Notes: a model not told the origin generated them from the sequence alone. A stretch of 64,000 bases of DNA from Granulibacter bethesdensis (GCF_001889525.1 NZ_CP018192.1:744001-808000); one strand, 5' to 3'. Shown: positions 37,759 to 47,359, counted from the stretch's first letter. Numbers and translations: made by a program.

Positions 37759-38310
37759 TCAGCCGACTTTGATGAACTCGTCGCCTTTGGACCAATTGCA
37801 CGGGCAAAGCTCATCGCTCTGCAACGCATCAAGGACGCGGAGCACTTCCGCCGGGTTGCGGCCGACGGACAGGTCGGTCACATAGGCAAAGCGGATGATG
37901 TTTTGCGGATCGACGATAAAGGTCGCGCGTTGAGCGACGCCTTCCGCCCGATCCAGAATGCCGAGCGCTTCCGACAGCTCACGCCGGATGTCGGAGACCA
38001 TGGGGATCTGCAGCTCACGAAGATCATCGTGGTGCAGGCGCCAGTTGACGTGAACGAACTCATTGTCGGTGGAGACGCCATACAGCACGGCGTCACGATC
38101 GGCGAAATCGCTGTTCAGCTTGGCGAAAGCAACGATCTCGGTCGGGCAGACAAAGGTAAAATCCTTCGGCCAGAAGAAAACGACCTTCCATTTGCCTTCG
38201 GCACTGTTCTCCGTCACCTCGAAGAACGGATCCTTCAGATCCAGACCTTCCTTACCCGGCTTGACGGCGGTCAGCTTGAAAGACGGAAATTTATCGCCCA
38301 CTGAGAGCAT
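37759..38310 (-). CDS. ahpC: AhpC, typical 2-Cys peroxiredoxin
   Basis: AhpC (183 aa) reduces H2O2, organic peroxides and peroxynitrite. The peroxidatic Cys55 is in FTFVCPTE and the resolving cysteine lies at the C-terminus in ELCPCNW (Cys169, Cys171). The extra C-terminal Cys is typical of AhpC proteins reduced by AhpD instead of AhpF, which agrees with the neighbouring gene. It diverges from oxyR over 190 bases, which should hold the OxyR site, though I could not place it with confidence. Confidence 0.95.
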   Translation of the reverse strand: MLSVGDKFPSFKLTAVKPGKEGLDLKDPFFEVTENSAEGKWKVVFFWPKDFTFVCPTEIVAFAKLNSDFADRDAVLYGVSTDNEFVHVNWRLHHDDLRELQIPMVSDIRRELSEALGILDRAEGVAQRATFIVDPQNIIRFAYVTDLSVGRNPAEVLRVLDALQSDELCPCNWSKGDEFIKVG

Positions 38311-38500
38311 GCAGAATATCCTTCATACGAAGTCGTTATGACAGGCACGTCGCGCCCCTATATAAGGCGACGTTGCTGCGGGAGTAAGGCCACAGCGATA
38401 ACGTTGCACAAAAGGGGCGTTTTGATGCTGCACTGCACGATAAGCGGCCCCGGAATTCCACGCCAATGAATAATTCCTGAATTTTTGATCGAATGAAACG

Positions 38501-39511
38501 ATGACGCCCCTGCCCACTCCCCAACAGCTCCGGTATCTGATGGCATTGGCCGAATACCAGCATTTCGGTCGGGCGGCTCAGGCTTGTGCGGTCACGCAAT
38601 CCACCTTGTCGGCTGGTATTCTGGCGCTGGAGCGGCAGCTGGATGTGCAGATTCTCGACCGTGTGGGCGGAAAACGTGTGATTTTTACGGCGCTGGGACG
38701 GGATCTGGTGGAGCGTGCCCGGGATGCCATGCATGCGCTGGAAGCGATGTCGGAGGCTGCTTCTGCCGCCCGAGCACCGATGAGTGGACCGCTGAGGGTG
38801 GGGGTGATTCCAACGATCGGGCCGTTTCTGCTGCCGCGTCTGATGCCGGCCCTGCGGCGGGAATATCCCAACCTTAGGCTCTATCTGCGGGAAGATACCA
38901 CTGACCGTCTGGTGGCGAGGCTGCGGGATGGACGGCTGGACCTGCTGTTGCTGGCGATGCCCTGCGACTGCCGGGGAATGGATACAGTGGTGATCGGGAG
39001 GGATTCGTTTCTGGTTGCCCTGCCACAGGGGCACAGGCTGGCGGAGCGGGAGGTTATTCCTATCGAAGCCCTCAGCATGGAGAATTTGTTGCTGCTGGAA
39101 GACGGACACTGCCTGCGCGAGCACGCGCTGGCCGTCTGCGGGCTGCTGATGGCGTATGAGAAAAATGCCAGTGAGGAGGAAAGTGCCCATAAGGAGGGAA
39201 GTGAGGCTGGTCCTGTCAGGAGTGTCGCAACACGCAGCCGCGACATCCAGACCGGAGATGGGCTGGCTGACCAGTTCGCGGCGACCAGCCTGCATACGCT
39301 GGTGCAGATGGTGGCAGGCGGGCTGGGCATCACATTGCTCCCGCAAATCGCGGTGGATGCCGGGGTGATGGCAGGTACCTCGTTGGTGCTGCGACCGCTT
39401 GAAGGGGATGGCGCATGGCGGGAGCTGGGGCTCGCCTGGCGGCATAATGCACCGCGTGGTGCCGATTATCTCGGTATGGCATCGCTGCTGCGGGAGGCGG
39501 CAGGGTTTTGA
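38501..39511 (+). CDS. oxyR: OxyR-type LysR regulator with an unusual insertion
   Basis: The 336-residue peroxide sensor has an N-terminal winged helix (QQLRYLMALAEYQHFGRAAQAC, TQSTLSAGI) and the LysR substrate domain from about residue 95. Redox cysteines are Cys204 in LEDGHCLREH and Cys213, with the same 8-residue spacing as E. coli Cys199/Cys208. About 34 extra charged residues (roughly 216-257) lie between Cys213 and the conserved ATSLHTLVQMVAGG, making the protein about 30 residues longer than usual. No frameshift is visible. Divergent ahpC supports its role as activator of peroxide genes. Confidence 0.9.
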   Translation: MTPLPTPQQLRYLMALAEYQHFGRAAQACAVTQSTLSAGILALERQLDVQILDRVGGKRVIFTALGRDLVERARDAMHALEAMSEAASAARAPMSGPLRVGVIPTIGPFLLPRLMPALRREYPNLRLYLREDTTDRLVARLRDGRLDLLLLAMPCDCRGMDTVVIGRDSFLVALPQGHRLAEREVIPIEALSMENLLLLEDGHCLREHALAVCGLLMAYEKNASEEESAHKEGSEAGPVRSVATRSRDIQTGDGLADQFAATSLHTLVQMVAGGLGITLLPQIAVDAGVMAGTSLVLRPLEGDGAWRELGLAWRHNAPRGADYLGMASLLREAAGF

Positions 39512-41118
39512 GTCTGCAACAGGCTTTGATCGCTCTGCGGTCGGGACAGGCCGCTCTATGTGAAACCATCTGTCGCCGCATACTGGCAAACGGGACGGCC
39601 CCTGCCGATCAGGCTCGTCTATTGCTGGGGCTGGCTCTGGCAGTACGGGAAGAAAAAGCTGAATCGCTGGAGCTTCTGTTGAGCGTGGCCCGTACTCATC
39701 CATGGGCGGCTCATCCATTTCGTGATCTTGCCGGATTGATGCATGGCCGTGACGACGCCATGGAGGCACTGCTTATTGCTGCAGGGGAGCATGCGTCTGA
39801 GGATGCAAACCTTGCCATTTTTCACGCGGAATGGCTGGAATTGCGAGGCCGTAAACAGGCGGCTGAAGCCCGTCTGGTGCAGTTTCTGACACAGGAGACC
39901 ATCAAAGAACCAGCCGGAGAAGCTGCCATCCTGCGTGCTTATGCCCTGCTGCTGGCAGGGCGTAACGCTCTGCCCGCAGCAGGGGAGGCGATGAAGCGTG
40001 CCACCAGTCTGGAGCCGAACCATGCCGCCGGATGGACCAATCTGGCGAATATTCTGACAGCGCTGAAAGACTTTCCGGCTGCTCAGCAGGCTCATGACCG
40101 GGCGGCCGCCTGTGCCCCCAACGATCCACGCATGCGGATGAACCGGGCTTTGACCCTGTTGAAAGCAGGCCGTTATGCGGAGGGATGGGCTGATTACGAA
40201 GCCCGGCTGGCAATCGGAGATCGCCTCATGTTTCCGGTTTCTTCTCTGTTGCGGAAAGAAGAATGCCGATCCGGGCTGGATGGTGTGCGCATCCTGGTCG
40301 TTTCTGAGCAGGGTTTTGGCGATACCATCCAGTTTCTCCGCTATATTCCTCTCCTTGCGGCCCGTGGCGCACGGGTGCGGCTGTTTGTGCCTCCTGAACT
40401 GGTGACAGTGGCGGAGACAGTGGCGGGGGTGGAAAGCGTGGCGGGTATGGATGGCATTGCGCCCGCTTTTGACCGTCATGTGCCGATGATGAGTTTGCCT
40501 TATCTGCTGGATGCCGCTTTTGTTCCGATGCACGAACCATATCTTGCGGTTTCGGAATCGCGTGTCCGGCACTGGCGAGCGCTGCTCCCTCCCCGCCCGG
40601 CGCGTGGGCGGATCGGTCTGGTCTGGGCCGGAGCCTCACGCAATCATCCTGATGCAACCGCCATTGATCGACGTCGCAGCATGTCTTTGCAGGATATGGC
40701 ATTGCTGGCAGACATTCCGGATATGGTTTTCGTCAATCTACAGATGGGGCCTCCATCTATTCAGGCGCAGGAGAAGCATGCTTTTCGCTTTGCTCCTGAT
40801 ATTACTGGTCAGATCAGGGATTTTGCTGACAGCGCTGCTATTCTGAGTATGCTTGATGCACTGGTGACTGTGGACACATCCATTGCTCATCTTGCAGGTG
40901 CATTGGGAGTGCCGGTGCTGATGCTTGATCGGATGGATCATTGCTGGCGCTGGTCAGACCCCTGTGAATTGATGGCCGTTGAGACGAAGACTGAAACCGG
41001 CGGGTTGAAAACGCGATGGTATCCGTCGATGCAGCTGTTCCGCCAAACCACCCCGATGGACTGGCAGGAGCCTGTTCGGTGCCTGCACAACACATTGCGC
41101 GTGTTATCGCTGCAATAA
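39508..41118 (+). CDS. TPR protein fused to a GT9/heptosyltransferase-like domain
   Basis: The 536-residue protein has an alpha-helical TPR-type N-terminal half (about 1-240, for example AGWTNLANILTALKDFPAAQQAHDRA). From about residue 260 it has a GT-B half resembling glycosyltransferase family 9: ILVVSEQGFGDTIQFLRYIPLLAARG, IGLVWAGASRNHPDA, and the C-terminal VDTSIAHLAGALGVPVLML. Such fusions are common in alphaproteobacteria without assigned substrates. The TTG start overlaps the oxyR stop (TTGA), implying coupled translation with oxyR. No signal peptide is seen, so it is probably cytoplasmic. Confidence 0.8.
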   Translation: MSLQQALIALRSGQAALCETICRRILANGTAPADQARLLLGLALAVREEKAESLELLLSVARTHPWAAHPFRDLAGLMHGRDDAMEALLIAAGEHASEDANLAIFHAEWLELRGRKQAAEARLVQFLTQETIKEPAGEAAILRAYALLLAGRNALPAAGEAMKRATSLEPNHAAGWTNLANILTALKDFPAAQQAHDRAAACAPNDPRMRMNRALTLLKAGRYAEGWADYEARLAIGDRLMFPVSSLLRKEECRSGLDGVRILVVSEQGFGDTIQFLRYIPLLAARGARVRLFVPPELVTVAETVAGVESVAGMDGIAPAFDRHVPMMSLPYLLDAAFVPMHEPYLAVSESRVRHWRALLPPRPARGRIGLVWAGASRNHPDATAIDRRRSMSLQDMALLADIPDMVFVNLQMGPPSIQAQEKHAFRFAPDITGQIRDFADSAAILSMLDALVTVDTSIAHLAGALGVPVLMLDRMDHCWRWSDPCELMAVETKTETGGLKTRWYPSMQLFRQTTPMDWQEPVRCLHNTLRVLSLQ

Positions 41119-41265
41119 TCCTTATAAAATCGTTATTTATTTTTTCACTGATGCTGGCAAAGCAGAAAAGCTTTGACTAGAAGCGAAAAGCGATTCTCGA
41201 TCACTAGAAACATGATCGGCCTCACGGGCGTTTTGCCAACGCTTGCGACAAATAAGGGGATTTTG

Positions 41266-41535
41266 ATGTCTAAGGCTTTTATTGCCCAGGTTATTCAGGA
41301 CAGCGCTGAGCTGACTGGGGTGGCGGCAAACCGCACGGCGAACGATCTTATCACGGCGATCGTGAAGGAGATGAAGAAGAACGGCAAGTTTACACTGCCG
41401 AGCTTCGGCACCTTTACTGTCAGGAAGACCAAGGCGCGCAAGGGTCTGAATCCGAGGACAGGGGAGCAGATCAAGGTCAAGGCTGGAAAGACAGTTCGTT
41501 TCAAGGCTTCTCCGAACCTGAAAAAATCCGTCTGA
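41266..41535 (+). CDS. HU-type nucleoid DNA-binding protein
   Basis: An 89-residue HU/IHF-family protein that bends and compacts DNA. MSKAFIAQVIQDSAELTG begins the helical dimer core; the beta arm carries KNGKFTLPSFGTFTVRKTKARKGLNPRTGEQ, with the intercalating RNPRTGE-type turn here as LNPRTGE. The C-terminal KTVRFKASPNLKKSV is typical. AAGGGGATTTTG gives a good ribosome site before ATG 41266. The gene is a single unit ended by a strong bidirectional terminator. Confidence 0.94.
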   Translation: MSKAFIAQVIQDSAELTGVAANRTANDLITAIVKEMKKNGKFTLPSFGTFTVRKTKARKGLNPRTGEQIKVKAGKTVRFKASPNLKKSV

Positions 41536-41542
41536 CTGAAGC

Positions 41543-41572
41543 AAAACGGCCGCTGAGACAGCGGCCGTTTTT
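41543..41572. terminator. Bidirectional terminator between the HU gene and parE
   Basis: A 13-bp perfect stem (AAAACGGCCGCTG / CAGCGGCCGTTTT) with an AGA loop, an A-run before it and a T-run after it. It serves both the HU gene and the convergent parE. Confidence 0.93.
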
Positions 41573-41612
41573 GTGATGTAGTCTGGTGTTCTGTTTTTTT
41601 TGTTCTGAGGCC

Positions 41613-43646
41613 TCAAATATCCAGATCGCCTGCGCGGGGGGCGTTGTCCTGAATAAATTGAAACCGCAGCTCTGGTTTCTTGCCCATCAGGCTTTCCACC
41701 AGTTCCCCCGTCCGTACCCGATCTTCCGGTGGTGTCAGAACTTTCAGTAGAACCCGGCGTGCGGGATCCATGGTCGTATCCTTCAGAATGGCCGGTGGCA
41801 TTTCGCCGAGACCCTTGAAGCGGCTGACTTCGATTTTTCCGGTTTTCTTGAAGCCCGATTTCATGAGCCTGTTGAGTTCCGCATCATCCATTGCATAGCG
41901 GGAGGTGGCTCCTTGCGTCAGACGGTATAGCGGCGGCTGTGCCAGATAGATGTGTCCACGACGGACCAGTTCCGGCAATTCCCGGTAGAAAAACGTCATT
42001 AACAGACTGGCGATATGCGCGCCATCGACATCGGCATCCGTCATAATGATCACGCGGCCATAACGGAGCCTCGCAATGTCAAACCGTTCCCCGACCCCAC
42101 AGCCAAGCGCCTCGATCAGATCCTTAAGTTCCTGATTCTGTCGTAACTTGTCGGCAGATGCGCTGGCGACGTTGAGAATTTTGCCGCGCAGAGGCAGCAC
42201 GGCCTGTGTTTCACGCCGGCGAGCCTGCTTGGCTGATCCACCCGCACTGTCACCCTCAACCAGAAACAGTTCGGTTTCGGCGGCATTTTCGCTGGAACAG
42301 TCAGCCAGTTTGCCGGGCAGACGCAGCCGTCTTGTGGCTGATTTGCGAGGCGTATCTTTCTGTTCGCGTCGGCGGATACGCTCTTCCGCCCGTTCAATGA
42401 CGTAAGCCAGAAGATTATCCGCTCCGGCCGGATCGCCGGCCATGAAATGATCGAAGCGGTCCCGCATCGCGGATTCAACCAGTCGTACCGCTTCCGGGCT
42501 GGTCAGCTTTTCCTTGGTCTGGCCCTGAAACTGTGGTTCCCGCACAAAGGCTGACAGCTTGGCCGCCAGAGATCCCATAATATCTTCCGCGGTAATGGCG
42601 GCTGCGCGTTTATTGCCGCGCTGTTCTCCCCATGCACGTAATCCTTTCAGCAGTGCCGCGCGAAATCCCTGCTCGTGTGTGCCGCCAAGCGGGGTCGGAA
42701 CCGTGTTGCAGTAGGAGTGAACAAAGCCATCTTCACCATCCAGCCAGGCCAGCGCCCATTCGACCCGCCCGCCGGCCTGGGTTTCCTTTTGGCCATCTCC
42801 CTTCATATCGGCTTCGCCGGACCAGATCTGGGGGATGGCGAGCGATGTCTCGCCAATATCATCAGCGAGACTGTCACGGAGGCCACCGGGAAAATGCAGG
42901 GTCGCTTCGGCGGGAATGTCTTCTTTGCCGGTGTTTTTCAGCAGGGATGGATCGCATTTCCAGCGGATTTGTACACCACGGAACAGATAGGCTTTGGACC
43001 GGCACAACCTGTAAAGCCGTGCTGGCGAGAAGCTCAGGCGGCCGAAAATCTCTTCGTCCGGTGTAAAGCGAATTTGCGTCCCCCGACGGTTCGGGGTGGC
43101 GCCGACCTCGATCAACGGCGTCATTGGCTTGCCGCGTGCATAGCTTTGCCGCCACAGCACCCGGTTACGGGCGACCTCGACTTCCATCGTTGCCGACAGC
43201 GCATTGACCACGGAGCTGCCGACCCCATGCAGGCCGCCGGAGGTAGCATATGCCTTGCCAGCGAATTTTCCGCCGGAGTGCAAGGTCGTCAAAATGACTT
43301 CCAGAGCACTGAGATTTTTGAATTTCGGATGTGGATCGATCGGAATACCACGCCCGTTATCCCGGACGGTGACGGTGTTGCCGGGATCGAGCGCCAGATC
43401 AATGACCGTGGCATGTCCTGCTACGGCTTCGTCCATCGCGTTATCCAGAATTTCGGCAACAAGGTGATGCAGGGCGTTTTCATCCGTGCCACCGATATAC
43501 ATGCCGGGACGGCGACGAACTGGCTCCAGACCCTCCAGAACCTCGATATCCTTGGCGGAGTAATCATCCTCGTTCATCTCCGTCCGCTGCTTTGCGGCGT
43601 GTTGAGATGAAGGGGGGGATTTCGCGCCGCCAAAAAGATCGTTCAT
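41613..43646 (-). CDS. parE: ParE, DNA topoisomerase IV subunit B
   Basis: This 677-residue GHKL ATPase subunit of topoisomerase IV decatenates daughter chromosomes with ParC. It has the ATP site LEPVRRRPGMYIGGTDENALHH with VAEILDNAMDEAVAGH, the lid GGLHGVGSSVVNALS, and the TOPRIM motifs ETELFLVEGDSAGGSAKQARRRETQ and IIMTDADVDGAHIASLL. The QAVLPLRGKILNV and C-terminal LMGKKPELRFQFIQDNA segments fit ParE. GyrB would carry an additional insertion in gammaproteobacteria, and the short length here also favours ParE. parC is not in the window. Confidence 0.93.
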   Translation of the reverse strand: MNDLFGGAKSPPSSQHAAKQRTEMNEDDYSAKDIEVLEGLEPVRRRPGMYIGGTDENALHHLVAEILDNAMDEAVAGHATVIDLALDPGNTVTVRDNGRGIPIDPHPKFKNLSALEVILTTLHSGGKFAGKAYATSGGLHGVGSSVVNALSATMEVEVARNRVLWRQSYARGKPMTPLIEVGATPNRRGTQIRFTPDEEIFGRLSFSPARLYRLCRSKAYLFRGVQIRWKCDPSLLKNTGKEDIPAEATLHFPGGLRDSLADDIGETSLAIPQIWSGEADMKGDGQKETQAGGRVEWALAWLDGEDGFVHSYCNTVPTPLGGTHEQGFRAALLKGLRAWGEQRGNKRAAAITAEDIMGSLAAKLSAFVREPQFQGQTKEKLTSPEAVRLVESAMRDRFDHFMAGDPAGADNLLAYVIERAEERIRRREQKDTPRKSATRRLRLPGKLADCSSENAAETELFLVEGDSAGGSAKQARRRETQAVLPLRGKILNVASASADKLRQNQELKDLIEALGCGVGERFDIARLRYGRVIIMTDADVDGAHIASLLMTFFYRELPELVRRGHIYLAQPPLYRLTQGATSRYAMDDAELNRLMKSGFKKTGKIEVSRFKGLGEMPPAILKDTTMDPARRVLLKVLTPPEDRVRTGELVESLMGKKPELRFQFIQDNAPRAGDLDI

Positions 43647-43721
43647 GGTGTGTTCCCGTGCCGCTGCCTATGTCGTTTAACGATCCGTGGCAGGTGGAGC
43701 AAGCGTGGTATGGTCAGCAGC

Positions 43722-43748
43722 AAAACCGGGGACGTTGCCGCCCCCGGT
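43722..43748 (-). terminator. Rho-independent terminator of dps
   Basis: ACCGGGG and CCCCGGT form a 7-bp stem around 10 bases. On the minus strand it is followed by TTTTG. It lies 47 bases after the dps stop and before parE. Confidence 0.75.
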
Positions 43749-43794
43749 GCTCTGATCAGCCGGAAACTGCCTTCAGCGCCGACTCGGGATCCGA

Positions 43795-44328
43795 TCAGAA
43801 GCCGCTTGGCTCCTGAATATGGGCTTCCAGGAACCAGAGAGATTTGTCGAAGGCGCGGGAAGCTTCGGTGAACAGGTCGGAGGTGCCCGCATCACCGGCT
43901 TCATCGGTATCGTCGATATTTTTACGGACCGCATTGGCCAGCAGACCGAACCGTTCTACCAGCGCGACCACGTGATCTTTGATCGTATAGATATCCGTTG
44001 GATAGGGAGGCAGGGAGGTTGCGGCGCTGACTGTCTGAAGGGTGCCAAAGGCGGTGCCGCCGAGGGCTGCGACGCGTTCAGCGAATTTGTCTACCAGATC
44101 ATCCACCTGGGTACGCAGGGTATCAAGCAGTTCATGTACGCCGATGAATTGCGGACCTTTGATGTTCCAATGAGCCTGTTTCAGGATCAGCGCGGTATCA
44201 ATGGCATCCGCCAGACGAGCGTTCAGCAGCTCGATAGAGACTTTGCGAGCATTGGACTGAAGGTCGACGTGATTTTTGTGAGTCGGGGCGGCGTGGCTTT
44301 TCGCCTTCGTGATATTGGAATCCGGCAT
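43795..44328 (-). CDS. dps: Dps, DNA-protecting ferritin-like protein
   Basis: The 177-residue four-helix bundle forms a dodecamer that oxidises and stores iron and shields DNA. The ferroxidase site is spread over LKQAHWNIKGPQFIGVHELLD and VDDLVDKFAERVAALGG. The N-terminal tail (KAKSHAAPTHKNHVD) is Lys/His-rich, as in DNA-binding Dps. The C-terminal DKSLWFLEAHIQ is conserved. AGGAGAGAGGC precedes the ATG. It diverges from dapD over 267 bases, where no other gene is apparent. Confidence 0.94.
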   Translation of the reverse strand: MPDSNITKAKSHAAPTHKNHVDLQSNARKVSIELLNARLADAIDTALILKQAHWNIKGPQFIGVHELLDTLRTQVDDLVDKFAERVAALGGTAFGTLQTVSAATSLPPYPTDIYTIKDHVVALVERFGLLANAVRKNIDDTDEAGDAGTSDLFTEASRAFDKSLWFLEAHIQEPSGF

Positions 44329-44595
44329 GCCTCTCTCCTCAATGCTGGGTGCGGGTTACGGCCTTCCGGGCTGGAAGGCGTTTTGTGCCCAACGCGAGGG
44401 ACAGGATAAGCGTTTCCCTTTGGTTTCGACATTCCCGCCCTGCGTAAGGCTCCTATGAGAATAAAGGCAGCGGAGTACGGACCTTGGCCGCGGTTTTCTG
44501 ACAGTCAGGACGATGATGGTGCGTTGACAGGGCGGGCATGCCCTGAGCATGGTCCGGCCCGGAACATGACTGAATGACAAGCCGGGGAGACGGGA

Positions 44596-45438
44596 ATGAG
44601 CATCGACAGCCTGCGTGACAGTATTGATCGCCTTTGGGAAAACCGGGAGGGTCTGTCCTCCGCTACGACAGGTGAGGCACGGGACGCGGTCGAAGAAGCT
44701 CTGCGTTTGCTCGATTCCGGCCAGGCGCGCGTGGCGGAGCCGAAGACAGAGGGTGGCTGGGCGGTCAATCAGTGGCTGAAGAAGGCGGTGCTGCTGTCTT
44801 TCCGTCTGACCGATTCTACCCCGGCTCCGGGATTCGGTCCGGTGGCCTCCTATGACAAGGTGCCGCTGAAGTTCGAAGGCTGGGATCAGGCTCGCTTCGC
44901 TCAGGGCGGTTTCCGTGTCGTCCCTGGCGCAGTCGTGCGCCGCAGTGCGTATATCGCGCCGGGCGTCGTGCTGATGCCGAGCTTCGTGAATGTCGGCGCC
45001 TATGTCGACAGCGGCACGATGATCGATACCTGGGCAACGGTCGGAAGCTGTGCCCAGGTGGGCAAAAACTGCCATATCAGTGGCGGCACCGGCATCGGTG
45101 GCGTGCTGGAGCCGTTGCAGGCCGGTCCGGTGGTGATTGAGGACAACGTGTTCATCGGCGCCCGGTCCGAGGTTGCGGAAGGCGTGGTTGTGGAGCAAGG
45201 CAGCGTGATTTCGATGGGCGTGTTTATCGGCGCGTCCACCAAGATCATCGACCGTGCGACTGGTGAGGTTCTGTATGGCCGGGTTCCAGCCTATTCTGTG
45301 GTTGTTCCCGGCTCCCTTCCCGGCAAGCCGCTGCCGGATGGCACGCCCGGTCCTTCTCTGGCCTGTGCGGTGATCGTGAAGCGGGTGGATGAGCGCACCC
45401 GTTCCAAGACCTCGATCAACGAACTGCTGCGCGCCTGA
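44596..45438 (+). CDS. dapD: DapD, tetrahydrodipicolinate N-succinyltransferase
   Basis: The 280-residue trimeric enzyme catalyses the succinyl-CoA-dependent step of lysine and diaminopimelate synthesis. The N-terminal helical domain is followed by a left-handed beta-helix of hexapeptide repeats ([54 protein letters not shown]). Conserved Asp and Glu of the active site lie in YVDSGTM and [12 protein letters not shown] 44596 follows GGGGAGACGGG. dapE begins 86 bases downstream on the same strand. Confidence 0.96.
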   Translation: MSIDSLRDSIDRLWENREGLSSATTGEARDAVEEALRLLDSGQARVAEPKTEGGWAVNQWLKKAVLLSFRLTDSTPAPGFGPVASYDKVPLKFEGWDQARFAQGGFRVVPGAVVRRSAYIAPGVVLMPSFVNVGAYVDSGTMIDTWATVGSCAQVGKNCHISGGTGIGGVLEPLQAGPVVIEDNVFIGARSEVAEGVVVEQGSVISMGVFIGASTKIIDRATGEVLYGRVPAYSVVVPGSLPGKPLPDGTPGPSLACAVIVKRVDERTRSKTSINELLRA

Positions 45439-45524
45439 TACGTGGCTGGTAAATTTGCTTCCGGTCCTGTTGCGTTTATCTCGTAACGGGACTGGATGCG
45501 GCTTGGCCATAATGCCGAGAGAGG

Positions 45525-46721
45525 ATGAAGAAGGTTAACCCTGTGCCTGTTCCTTTGCCCGATCCTCTGATGTCTGATCCTTTGGCGCTGGCACAGGCGC
45601 TGATGCGTTGTCCCTCCGTCACGCCGCTTGATGCAGGGGCGCAGTCCGTGCTGGCAGAAGCTCTGACGGCGCAGGGCTTTACGGTGACCCCGTTGCCATT
45701 CGGGGATATTGCCAATTTCTATGCCAAACGGGTCGGCACAGGGTCCGGCCCGCATCTCTGCTTTGCCGGGCATACGGATGTCGTGCCGCTCGGTGATGCA
45801 CCATGGAGCGTGGATGCCTTCGCCGGCGAGGTGCATGACGGTGTTCTGATTGGCCGTGGTGCCTGCGACATGAAAGGCGCGATCGCCAGCTTCGTCGCCG
45901 CCTGTGCTGCCTGTCCGGATCATCCCGGCACGATCAGCCTGCTGATCACCGGGGATGAGGAGGGGGTTGCCACTGATGGCACCGTGCGCGTACTCGATTG
46001 GATGCGGCAGGCCGGAGAAATCCCGGATTTCTGCGTGGTGGGGGAGCCGACCAATCCGGGTCGTCTTGGTGAGGTCATCAAGATCGGCAGGCGCGGCAGT
46101 CTGAATGCCACGCTGACTGTGCGCGGACGGCAGGGTCATGTCGCCTATCCGCATCGGGCCGATAACCCTCTGCCCCGGCTGGTGGCGGCACTGCACGCCC
46201 TGACCACCACGCGGCTGGATGACGGCATGGAGGGGTTTGAGCCTTCTTCATTGCAACTGACGACGGTGGATGTCGGTAATCCAGCCACCAATGTCATTCC
46301 GGAGCAGGCCCAGGCACGGTTGAATATCCGCTTCAATCCGTTGCATCGCGGTGATGACCTGGCGAGATGGCTGCGCGGAATCGCGCAGGATCATGCGCCG
46401 GATGCGGTGATCGATATCGCTATTTCCGGTGAGGCTTTCGTTACGGACCCTGATCGCGATCCCCGCCCCGGCGCCAGCCATGGTATCGCAGCGTTGCGGA
46501 TGGCGATCCAGCGCATTACCGGCCTGTCGCCCCGGCTGGATACGGGGGGAGGGACATCGGATGCGCGGTTCATTACTCATCTGTGCCCTGTCGTGGAGTT
46601 CGGTCTGGTCGGGGCCACCATGCATCAGCGGGACGAGGCAGTTGCGGTGCAGGATCTGCGGGATTTGACCAGAATTTATGAAGCCCTGCTGGATTTCTAT
46701 CTCGGAAAGGACGGCGCATGA
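45525..46721 (+). CDS. dapE: DapE, succinyl-diaminopimelate desuccinylase
   Basis: The dizinc M20-family amidohydrolase (398 aa) releases LL-diaminopimelate for lysine and peptidoglycan. Metal and catalytic motifs are CFAGHTDVVPLG, GRGACDMKGAIA, LITGDEEG with the catalytic Glu, and the late FGLVGATMHQRDEAV. The lid domain has the substrate motif RLDTGGGTSDARF. The first ~15 residues (VNPVPVPLPDPL) precede the usual start; ATG 45570 is a possible internal start. Its stop overlaps the next gene as ATGA. Confidence 0.95.
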   Translation: MKKVNPVPVPLPDPLMSDPLALAQALMRCPSVTPLDAGAQSVLAEALTAQGFTVTPLPFGDIANFYAKRVGTGSGPHLCFAGHTDVVPLGDAPWSVDAFAGEVHDGVLIGRGACDMKGAIASFVAACAACPDHPGTISLLITGDEEGVATDGTVRVLDWMRQAGEIPDFCVVGEPTNPGRLGEVIKIGRRGSLNATLTVRGRQGHVAYPHRADNPLPRLVAALHALTTTRLDDGMEGFEPSSLQLTTVDVGNPATNVIPEQAQARLNIRFNPLHRGDDLARWLRGIAQDHAPDAVIDIAISGEAFVTDPDRDPRPGASHGIAALRMAIQRITGLSPRLDTGGGTSDARFITHLCPVVEFGLVGATMHQRDEAVAVQDLRDLTRIYEALLDFYLGKDGA

Positions 46722-47359
46722 ACGGCCCGAACCGTTTCAGGCAAGGTGACGCACCCTCCGGAGAGTCGCGTCAGCGTATCGTGCTGCGTGGCCTGGTGCG
46801 ATTGGCGCGTTTTGACCGGCGTGGCTTGAGTGATTTCGGATCAGGGATCGAAGCCCTGCTCGGTGCTCTGGCTCCCGTCATCGGTTGCGCTCTGGCGGTG
46901 TCCCTGCTGCTGATGTTCAATCACGCAAGCCAAGCGGGACTTGTTTATCTGCTGCAAAGCATCGTTTTGCTGCTGACCCCTCTGCTGGTGTCGGACATTC
47001 TGGCGTATTTCTGGAACAGGCGGCAGGAATGGGGGCTGTATGCAACCGTGCTGATCTGGAGCCAGTGGATCGCATTATTCGCGGGCATGCTTCTGTTGCT
47101 CGCGGCGCAGGTGATGGTCAGTGCCGGATTGCAGCAGGAAGATGCCGTGGCTGTGCTGGTGATGCTGCTGGCCGTTTACGGTATCGCCCTGCAATGTTTT
47201 CTGGCGCGGGTGAGTCTGAATATCTCCGCCCTGCGTATTATCCTCCTGATTGTTCTGACCAATCTCTGTACTGCGGTGCTGGCATTTGGCCCGACGCAGC
47301 TATCCCGCATGATGCACCCTCCGCATCACGCGCCTGCTCATGCGGAGAAAGCAGGGTGA
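46718..47359 (+). CDS. Uncharacterised integral membrane protein A (dapE-linked)
   Basis: I do not recognise a family. The 213-residue protein has a charged N-terminus (1-45), then about five hydrophobic segments at roughly 47-66, 75-97, 107-133, 142-163 and 172-190. It ends in a His/Pro-rich tail (MMHPPHHAPAHAEKAG), possibly metal-binding. Overlaps with dapE (ATGA) and with the next gene (GTGA) imply a coupled operon. Codon and base composition match the neighbours, so recent transfer is not indicated. Confidence 0.75.
   Translation: MNGPNRFRQGDAPSGESRQRIVLRGLVRLARFDRRGLSDFGSGIEALLGALAPVIGCALAVSLLLMFNHASQAGLVYLLQSIVLLLTPLLVSDILAYFWNRRQEWGLYATVLIWSQWIALFAGMLLLLAAQVMVSAGLQQEDAVAVLVMLLAVYGIALQCFLARVSLNISALRIILLIVLTNLCTAVLAFGPTQLSRMMHPPHHAPAHAEKAG

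Noticed and set aside
38311-38500. A specific OxyR binding site between ahpC and oxyR
   Set aside because: The divergent layout predicts one, but no stretch matches the ATAG-N7-CTAT pattern well enough to assign coordinates.
38336-39769. A 477-codon minus-strand frame across oxyR
   Set aside because: It runs antisense to a clear LysR gene, is His/Gln/Arg-rich and lacks any domain.
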